DNA of 64,000 nucleotides from Novosphingobium colocasiae. GTDB lineage: Bacteria; Pseudomonadota; Alphaproteobacteria; Sphingomonadales; Sphingomonadaceae. The stretch is from the NCBI RefSeq assembly GCF_014652555.1, contig NZ_BMZA01000002.1, positions 1 through 64,000 on the forward strand. The letters are read 5' to 3'. The position numbers and the translations under genes were made by a program. Below, piece by piece: positions 58,088-64,000 of the stretch. The notes under the pieces were generated by a model. It ran no database searches, was not told the DNA's origin, and was given only the letters and a program-made list of their open reading frames with translations. Position 1 is the first letter of the stretch. Every line of letters starts with the position of its first letter.

Positions 58088-59128
58088 TCAACCGCGCTTG
58101 CCGGGCAGGTGCTGCCGCCGATATTCGAACGCGCCCATCCCCGACCAGCGCTTGAACGCCCGCGACAGGCTGGACGGTTCGGAAAAGCCGACTGCGAAGG
58201 CCACCGCCTCGATCGACATGCGCCGGTCCGCCAGCAAATCGCGGGCGCGCCGGAACCGCGCTTCGTCGACGATAGCGGAATAGCGCGTACCCTCTTCGGC
58301 AAGCCGGCGGTGGAGGGTCCGTTCGGACAGCGCCAGTTGTCGCGCGGCGTCGGCGGCGCTGAGCAGGTCTTCTCCCCGCGCGTTGAGCAGGGCGGTCAGC
58401 CGCTGGGCGACCGGCACGGCGCTGCGCGCGTGATCGAGCAATTCGTCGCAACGCGAGCTGTACATCGCCAGCAGCGACTGGTCGCCGAGCGGCAGCGGCC
58501 GGCCTGCGGCACCGGGCCGGAAAATCCACGCCGTGCGATCGGCGTAAAATTCCACCGGGCAGCAGAACGACCGCCGGATCGCTTCCCAATTGCCGGGGGG
58601 CGGGGCGGAGACGGTGATGCGCTCCAGCACCGGCTCGCCGGCCGTCAGGTCATCGATCAGCGTCTTGATGGCACCGAGATCGCGATGCTGGGTAAAATCG
58701 TGGAGATCCGCCGGGATGCCGCCGGTATCGCCCAGCAGAGCGCAGGAGCCGTTAGGCGCGCTCACATAGCGGTAATCGATCAGCGAATAGGTCAGCGCCT
58801 GGTAGCGGCAGGCCACTTCCAGCGCCTGGGCCAGGGTCCCGGCGGTCATCATCGCCAGCCCCAGCGTGCCGTACTTCAGCGAGCGATAGCGCAGGCCCAC
58901 ATCGAACCACAGATCGGGATGGTTCGATGTGACATGCGCGAAGCCCTGCTGCAGCAGCATTTCATCCTGCGCCAGCAGTTCCCGGCTGCCTTCGTCGAGC
59001 CGCATCGGCTTGATCCGGCTGTTGACGCAGAAAGCGTCCCAACTGACGTTGAGCCGGGTGGTGACCGTGTGGTGCATGATGCGCGCGCTCAGGTCCGGCA
59101 GCGCCGCATGGAGCGCATTAGGGTTCAT
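58088..59128 (-). CDS. AraC family transcriptional regulator
   Basis: A 346-residue regulator with an N-terminal ligand domain of the arabinose-binding (OruR/ArgR-like) type and a C-terminal double helix-turn-helix. LSAADAARQLALSERTLHRRLAEEG is the first HTH, and IEAVAFAVGFSEPSSLSRAFKRW is the AraC signature. It is divergent from the acyl-CoA synthetase and convergent with the aldehyde dehydrogenase, so it is the likely local activator of the catabolic genes. The 263-base gap to 59391 should hold its operator. Confidence 0.92.
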   Translation of the reverse strand: MNPNALHAALPDLSARIMHHTVTTRLNVSWDAFCVNSRIKPMRLDEGSRELLAQDEMLLQQGFAHVTSNHPDLWFDVGLRYRSLKYGTLGLAMMTAGTLAQALEVACRYQALTYSLIDYRYVSAPNGSCALLGDTGGIPADLHDFTQHRDLGAIKTLIDDLTAGEPVLERITVSAPPPGNWEAIRRSFCCPVEFYADRTAWIFRPGAAGRPLPLGDQSLLAMYSSRCDELLDHARSAVPVAQRLTALLNARGEDLLSAADAARQLALSERTLHRRLAEEGTRYSAIVDEARFRRARDLLADRRMSIEAVAFAVGFSEPSSLSRAFKRWSGMGAFEYRRQHLPGKRG

Positions 59129-59391
59129 GCCTGCCCCTCCTCAACCAAAACTTGTTATCGTGGTGCGGAGGCTACGCCGCGCGGGGCCGCCTCGTCAAGG
59201 AAGGCCCGCCGCCCGAGCCGTTCGGGCCCGCAGGCCAGTGCCCGCACTGCGCGCTTGTACCCTCCCGCGTGCTCTCATAGGCTCCGCCAGCGCGGCCCGG
59301 CCGCGCCTGATGAGAGAAGGAACGCGGCAGTCCGGCCCGCCCGTGCGGCGCTACTCAAAGGACCGATCGCGAAGAAAGGCAGGATCTACCG

Positions 59392-60987
59392 ATGACTGAT
59401 AACGGCGCGGCGCTCGACGCCATCGTCGCCACCGCCCGGCGACAATCGCTGTCGGCCATGCTGCGGCGATCGGCGGCGCGGCATGGGGCCCGGTCCGCGA
59501 TCGTGTGCGGCGAGACGGCGTGGACCTATGCCGAGTTCGATGCGCTCGTCGATCAACTGGCGGCAGGTCTGAAGCACGGCGGGCTCAACCCGGGGGACCG
59601 GGTGGCGCTGCTGGCGCGCAACAGTCATGCCTTCATCGCCCTGCGCTTCGCCATCGCCCGCGCCGATCTGGTGCTGGTACCGATCAACTTCATGCTCAAC
59701 GCCGAGGATGTGCGGTATATCCTCGATCACTGCGGTGCGCGGTGGCTGTTCGCCGATCCATCGACGATTGAGGTGGCGCTGGTCGCATCACAGGGTCTGG
59801 TGGAACGGGTGCTCGGCATTCCCGGCGAGCGCGAGGGTGAACCGGCAGAGGTCCCTTCCTGGACCGGGCTGATGCTCGATCAGGGCCGGCAGATGGAGAC
59901 CCGGGGCGGCGAAGACCTGCTGCAGATCATCTACACCAGCGGTACCGAATCGCGGCCCAAGGGGGTGATGCTGTCGCATGACAGCGTGCTGTGGGAATAC
60001 CAGGGCTGCGTGATCGATTGCGAGTGGACGGCCGACACGGTGGCGGTCCACGCGATGCCGATGTTTCACTGTGCCCAGCTTGATTGCATGATCGGCCCGG
60101 CACTGCAGGTGGGCGCTCGCAACATCATCACCAGCGCGCCGACGGCCGACAACATTATCACCCTGATCGCCCGGCACGGTGCCAATTCGTTCTTCGCCCC
60201 GCCGACGATCTGGATTTCGCTGCTGCGCAGTCCCTTGCTTGCCTCGCACGATCTGACCGGGCTGACCAAGGGCTATTACGGGGCATCGATCATGCCGGTT
60301 GAGGTGCTGCGGGAGATCCGGGAGCGCCTGTCCGCGCTCCGGCTGTGGAACCTCTACGGCCAGACGGAGATCGCGCCGGTGGCGACGATCCTGTTTCCAG
60401 AGGAGCATGCGGAGCGGCTCGGCTCGGCCGGGCGGCCGACGCTGCATGTCGAAACCCGCGTGGTTGATGACGCCATGCAGGACGTCGCACCGGGCGAAGT
60501 GGGCGAGATCGTCCACCGTTCCCCGCAATTGTTGAGCGGCTACTGGAACGATCCGGTCAAGACCGCCGAAGCCTTTGCCGGGGGCTGGTTCCATTCGGGC
60601 GACCTGGGCGTGCTGGATGCCGATGGCTATCTCACCGTGGTCGATCGCAAGAAGGACATGATCAAGTCCGGCGGTGAAAACGTCGCCTCGCGCGAGGTGG
60701 AGGAGGTGCTCTACCTTCACCCCGCCGTCAGCGAGGTTGCGGTGGTTGGGCTGCCCGATCCGCGCTGGATCGAGGCGGTGAGCGCGGTGATCGTGGTCCG
60801 CGCCGGCGAGGCGCTGTGCGAGGCCGAGATCGGCCGCCATTGTGCGCAGCATCTGTCCGGCTTCAAGGTGCCGAAGAACGTGTTCTTTCGCAGCAACCTG
60901 CCGCGCAATGCCAGCGGCAAGATACTCAAGCGCGAATTGCGCCAGTCGCTTCTGGATGATGCCGCCACGCCCGGAGCGTCCGCATGA
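59392..60987 (+). CDS. Acyl-CoA synthetase (AMP-forming)
   Basis: A 531-residue adenylate-forming ligase that would activate a carboxylic acid to its CoA ester. The ATP-binding P-loop is IIYTSGTESRPKGVMLSH, A5 is LWNLYGQTEIAPVATI, A7/A8 is GWFHSGDLGVLDADGYLTVV with RKKDMIKSGGENV, and the final catalytic lysine lies in NASGKILKREL. It overlaps the next gene by 4 bases. In the cluster it would act after the aldehyde dehydrogenase. Confidence 0.93.
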   Translation: MTDNGAALDAIVATARRQSLSAMLRRSAARHGARSAIVCGETAWTYAEFDALVDQLAAGLKHGGLNPGDRVALLARNSHAFIALRFAIARADLVLVPINFMLNAEDVRYILDHCGARWLFADPSTIEVALVASQGLVERVLGIPGEREGEPAEVPSWTGLMLDQGRQMETRGGEDLLQIIYTSGTESRPKGVMLSHDSVLWEYQGCVIDCEWTADTVAVHAMPMFHCAQLDCMIGPALQVGARNIITSAPTADNIITLIARHGANSFFAPPTIWISLLRSPLLASHDLTGLTKGYYGASIMPVEVLREIRERLSALRLWNLYGQTEIAPVATILFPEEHAERLGSAGRPTLHVETRVVDDAMQDVAPGEVGEIVHRSPQLLSGYWNDPVKTAEAFAGGWFHSGDLGVLDADGYLTVVDRKKDMIKSGGENVASREVEEVLYLHPAVSEVAVVGLPDPRWIEAVSAVIVVRAGEALCEAEIGRHCAQHLSGFKVPKNVFFRSNLPRNASGKILKRELRQSLLDDAATPGASA

Positions 60988-61958
60988 AAGCCATCCAGTG
61001 CGTCGCGTTCGGTGCGCCTGAAGACCTGATCGTGGCCGATGTGCCACTGCCTGAACCGGGGCCGGGAGAATTGCGGGTCAGGGTTCATGCAGCGGCGGTC
61101 AACTATCCCGATGGGCTGATCGTGCAGGGGCTGTACCAGCACAAGCCGGCGTTGCCGTTCGTGCCCGGCCTCGAAGCGGCGGGCGTGATCGATGCGGTTG
61201 GCCCCGGCTGCAGCGGCTTTGCGCCGGGCGAACGGGTGGCGGCGATGGCGCCGGTCGGGGCCTATGCCGAGGCGATGATCGTCCCGGCGGAAAAGGTGGT
61301 GAAGCTGGATGATGCGATGTCGTTCGCGCACGGCGCGGCGTTCTGCACCACTTACGGCACAGCTTATCACGCGCTGGTCCAGCGCGGCCGTCTGGCGGCG
61401 CGCGAAACGCTGCTGGTGCTGGGTGCGGCGGGTGGAGTTGGTCTGGCCGCAGTGCAGATCGGCAAGGCGCTCGGCGCGCGCGTCATCGCTGCCGCATCGA
61501 CGCCGGCCAAGCTGGCGCTGGCCAAGGCGATGGGGGCCGATGCGCTGATCGATTACTCGACCGAGGACCTGCGGGAACGGGTGAAGGAGATCACCGGGGG
61601 GCGCGGCGTCGACGTGGTCTACGATCCGCTGGGCGATCGCTTCGCCGAACCGGCTATGCGATCGCTGGCGTGGGACGGACGCTATCTCGTCGTCGGTTTC
61701 GCGGCGGGGGAAATACCCCGGCTGCCCACCAATATCCTGCTGTTGAAGAACGCCGCGATCCTCGGCGTTTTCTATGGCGAATGGGCGCGGCGCGAGCCGG
61801 CGGCGAACCGGGACAATCTGGCGGCGCTGTTCCGGCTCTACCGCGAGGCCGACGTTCGCCCGCACATCGACCGCACGTTCGCGCTGGAAGACGCCGCGAC
61901 GGCGATCCGTTTCCTGCTGGATCGCAAGGTCATGGGCAAGGTCGTACTGACGATGTGA
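60984..61958 (+). CDS. Quinone oxidoreductase-like MDR family enzyme (NADPH)
   Basis: A 324-residue zinc-independent medium-chain dehydrogenase/reductase. It shows the GroES-like start (MKAIQCVAFGAPEDLIVADV), VPGLEAAGVIDAVG and the cofactor site VLGAAGGVGLAAVQIGKALG; no structural zinc cysteines are seen. Members reduce quinones or double bonds of enones and enoyl-CoAs. Coupled to the acyl-CoA synthetase gene by a 4-base overlap, it may reduce an unsaturated acyl-CoA. Confidence 0.9.
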   Translation: MKAIQCVAFGAPEDLIVADVPLPEPGPGELRVRVHAAAVNYPDGLIVQGLYQHKPALPFVPGLEAAGVIDAVGPGCSGFAPGERVAAMAPVGAYAEAMIVPAEKVVKLDDAMSFAHGAAFCTTYGTAYHALVQRGRLAARETLLVLGAAGGVGLAAVQIGKALGARVIAAASTPAKLALAKAMGADALIDYSTEDLRERVKEITGGRGVDVVYDPLGDRFAEPAMRSLAWDGRYLVVGFAAGEIPRLPTNILLLKNAAILGVFYGEWARREPAANRDNLAALFRLYREADVRPHIDRTFALEDAATAIRFLLDRKVMGKVVLTM

Positions 61959-61967
61959 TCGCGCCCC

Positions 61968-61998
61968 GGCTACCTTACCGCCAATCGGCACGGTAGCC
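61968..61998. terminator. Hairpin between convergent oxidoreductase and thiolase genes
   Basis: Inverted repeat GGCTACC (61968-61974) and GGTAGCC (61992-61998), 17-base loop, in the 53-base gap between two converging stop codons. Moderate stability, no T run. Confidence 0.45.
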
Positions 61999-62011
61999 AT
62001 GGACTGCGAGG

Positions 62012-63217
62012 TCAGCCCGGGATTTCGAACAGCCCTGCCGAACCCATGCCGCCCGCGACGCACATCGAGACGACCGCCCAGCGCACGCCGCGCCGGCGCG
62101 CTTCGATCAGCGCGTGGCCGACAAGGCGGCTGCCGGTCATGCCGAAGGGATGGCCCAGAGCAATCCCGCCGCCATCGACATTGATCTTGTCGGGATCGAT
62201 GCCCAGCTTGTCGCGGCAATAGAGGTACTGGCTGGCAAACGCCTCGTTGATTTCCCAAAGCCCGATGTCGTTGATCGAAAGGCCGGCGCGGTCGAGCAGC
62301 TTGGGGATGGCGAAGACCGGGCCGATGCCCATTTCCTCCGGTGCGCAGCCGGCGGACTGGAAGCCGCGGAACAGGCCCAGGATCGGGCGGCTTTCGGCCT
62401 CAGCGATGCTGCGCTCCATCAGCACCTGGGCAGAGGCACCGTCGGAAAGCTGGCTGGCGTTGCCCGCGGTGACGTGCTTGCCTTCCTTGACGATCAGCCC
62501 GTCCTTCCACACCGGCTTGAGCCGCGCCAGCCCTTCGGCAGTGGTATCGCCGCGAATGCCTTCGTCCGTGCTCGCGGTCACCTGTTCGCGGCCGGAGATC
62601 GTGCCGTCTTTCTCGATCACGTTCCTGGTGACGGTGATCGGGGCGATCTCTTCGGCGAAGCGGCCGGCCGCGGTGGCGGCTGCGGCGCGCTGGTGGCTGA
62701 TCGCGGAAATTGCGTCCTGCGCCTCGCGGGTGATGCCATAGCGTTCGGCCACCAGTTCGGCGGTCTCGATCATCGCCATGTAGCCATAGGGCTTGGCATC
62801 GAGCACCACCTTGGGCTGGGCGCGATAGGTCGGCGCGTGGTTGTTCCGGGTGTGCGTGATGCACTCGGCCCCGCCGCTCATCGCCACGTCGAGATCGCCC
62901 GAGATGATCCCGCGCGCCGCGAATGCGAGCGAGGTCAGGCCCGAGCCGCACTTGCGATCGAGCGTGGTGCCGGGAATGCTGTCAGGCAGGCCGGCGGCAA
63001 AGATCGCGGTGCGGGCCAGGTTGTTGCCCTGCGTGCCCCACTGGGTGGCGACGCCCATGATGACATCGTCGATCCGTGCCGGGTCGATCCCGGCCCGTTC
63101 GATCGCCGCGTTGAACACGTGGGCGGTCAGTTCCGGAGCATCGGTATCGTTGAACGCGCCCTTGAAGGCCCGGGTGACGGGGGTCCGGGCTGTCGAGACG
63201 ATGGCGGCTTCACGCAT
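62012..63217 (-). CDS. Acetyl-CoA C-acyltransferase (thiolase)
   Basis: A 401-residue thiolase that would cleave a 3-ketoacyl-CoA with CoA to release acetyl-CoA. The nucleophile is C90 in TLDRKCGSGLTSLA. The second site has GGGIALGHPFGMTGSR with the conserved His, and CVAGGMGSAGLFE with the proton-donor Cys. It is convergent with the oxidoreductase and follows the alpha/beta hydrolase gene with an 8-base overlap. It fits the last step of the proposed pathway. Confidence 0.94.
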   Translation of the reverse strand: MREAAIVSTARTPVTRAFKGAFNDTDAPELTAHVFNAAIERAGIDPARIDDVIMGVATQWGTQGNNLARTAIFAAGLPDSIPGTTLDRKCGSGLTSLAFAARGIISGDLDVAMSGGAECITHTRNNHAPTYRAQPKVVLDAKPYGYMAMIETAELVAERYGITREAQDAISAISHQRAAAATAAGRFAEEIAPITVTRNVIEKDGTISGREQVTASTDEGIRGDTTAEGLARLKPVWKDGLIVKEGKHVTAGNASQLSDGASAQVLMERSIAEAESRPILGLFRGFQSAGCAPEEMGIGPVFAIPKLLDRAGLSINDIGLWEINEAFASQYLYCRDKLGIDPDKINVDGGGIALGHPFGMTGSRLVGHALIEARRRGVRWAVVSMCVAGGMGSAGLFEIPG

Positions 63218-64000
63218 GCTTGGTCACTTTCTGCAAGGGGCCCTGTTCGGGTGCGTTCAGGAAGGTCGTCAGGTCGGCGAAGAACGGCTCGCGCGCCTGA
63301 TGATGCAGCCAGTGGCTCGCCCCGGGGTAGGTGACGAGATGGTGGCGGCGAAGGCGGTTCAGCCGTGCGGCCGAAGGCACGGGTATCCAGCTATCCTCGC
63401 CATAAGCGAGCAGAACCGGGCATGTGATCGCGTCCAGCACATCGTCAAGGTCGATGCCGTGCGAATCTTCCGGCGGGCGCAGGCGGCAGGCGTGGTCGAA
63501 CTTCCAGCGCAATCCCTTGCCCGCTTCGCCGATGATCCCGTGGCGGGTGAGCTCGGCGATCAGTGCCGCATCGAAGCCCTCGTTCTCCTCCGCCATCCGC
63601 GCCTCTGCCTCGGCGGTCGTGGCAAAGTAGCGGATCAAACGGCCGCGCGCCTTGCGGCGGTTTTCGACCCACTGGCGCAGGCGCTGCGGGTACGGCTTGG
63701 GCGCGGCCAACTGATCGCGCACGATCGGCAGTTCGATCCCTTCGATGATGGTCAGCGAGCGCAGCATTTCGGGGAATGTCCCGGCATAGCGCAGGCTGAT
63801 GTGCGCCCCCAGCGAGTGCCCGACGAGATCGAACCCCGCCAGGCCGAGTGACGCGACGATCTCGGCCAGATCGAAGACGTAGTCCGAAAGCCCGTAAGCG
63901 CCCTCTGCCGACCAGTCGCTGTCACCATGGCCGCGCAAGTCGGGGACGACGACATGGTGATCGCGGGCAAGGCGGCTGGCGAACCAGTCCCAACTGCGGG
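63210..64000 (-). CDS. Alpha/beta hydrolase (partial, cut by window edge)
   Basis: At least 262 residues of an alpha/beta hydrolase; the N-terminus lies beyond the right edge. Visible are VVVPDLRGHGDSDW, the nucleophile elbow FDLVGHSLGAHISLRYAG, the acid region PVLLAYGEDSWIP and the histidine region PGASHWLHHQARE. The reading frame is open to the last base, so the TTG at 63938 is not the start. It overlaps the thiolase gene by 8 bases and would be co-transcribed with it. Confidence 0.9.
   Translation of the reverse strand, partial: RSWDWFASRLARDHHVVVPDLRGHGDSDWSAEGAYGLSDYVFDLAEIVASLGLAGFDLVGHSLGAHISLRYAGTFPEMLRSLTIIEGIELPIVRDQLAAPKPYPQRLRQWVENRRKARGRLIRYFATTAEAEARMAEENEGFDAALIAELTRHGIIGEAGKGLRWKFDHACRLRPPEDSHGIDLDDVLDAITCPVLLAYGEDSWIPVPSAARLNRLRRHHLVTYPGASHWLHHQAREPFFADLTTFLNAPEQGPLQKVTKHA

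Noticed and set aside
62114..63334. 406-residue ORF antisense to the thiolase
   Set aside because: Shadow of a well-supported thiolase gene; no recognisable motifs.
1..64000. CRISPR array, prophage or rRNA operon
   Set aside because: No regularly spaced repeats, no phage structural genes and no rRNA sequence were seen.

Overview
The window looks like chromosomal DNA of a sphingomonad alphaproteobacterium, most likely Novosphingobium or a close relative. It is GC-rich with overlapping, tightly packed operons. The bamA-skp-fabZ block lacks lpxD, lpxA and lpxB, as expected for bacteria that carry glycosphingolipids instead of LPS. LexA-type boxes have the alphaproteobacterial GTTC-N7-GTTC form, and c-type cytochrome maturation uses the Ccm system I. 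The genus is an inference; no 16S gene is present.

Region by region: (1) 1-4700 is the end of an integrative island. It holds the C-terminal part of a type ISP restriction-modification enzyme, an unknown protein, an AlpA-like HTH protein, an HTH/zinc-ribbon protein, a tyrosine recombinase, a SRAP (YedK/HMCES) protein and a decayed ORF on the other strand. (2) 4892-6471 is psd-pssA for phosphatidylethanolamine synthesis. (3) 6380-7184 carries two related small membrane protein genes; one sits behind two tandem LexA boxes. (4) 7602-19751 is a long housekeeping block: rpsB, tsf, pyrH, frr, uppS, cdsA, dxr, rseP, bamA, skp, fabZ, rpmE. (5) 19841-21938 has a PilZ protein, sodC, a prolyl-hydroxylase-like dioxygenase and tRNA-His. 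(6) 22076-27004 is ccmCDEFGHI. (7) 27139-38725 has kup, a PuuD-like membrane protein, the reverse-strand operon dapF-mtaB-ftsY-ispZ, a GGDEF/EAL protein, a 2OG dioxygenase, an EVE protein, CsbD and an LplT-like MFS transporter. (8) 38847-47809 has pgsA, a repeat-rich spacer, oxyR, rnd, aspS, a VOC protein, acpP, fabF and mltG.

(9) 48144-50810 is a second accessory patch of lower GC. It contains a KTSC-domain gene, a three-gene operon headed by a Panacea (SocA-like) antitoxin candidate, an IS1595-type transposase and small ORFs. (10) A LigT-like 2'-5' RNA ligase gene and tRNA-Met follow.

(11) 51935-64000 is a catabolic cluster: Baeyer-Villiger-type monooxygenase, PQQ/heme c alcohol dehydrogenase, HSL-type esterase, aldehyde dehydrogenase, AraC regulator, acyl-CoA synthetase, quinone oxidoreductase, thiolase and an alpha/beta hydrolase cut by the window edge. 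Together these could turn an alcohol into a ketone, an ester or lactone, an acid, an acyl-CoA and finally acetyl-CoA. The substrate cannot be read from the sequence.

The strongest candidates for something undescribed are the LexA-controlled small membrane protein pair (6380-7184), the Panacea operon (48637-49639) and the catabolic cluster (51935-64000).
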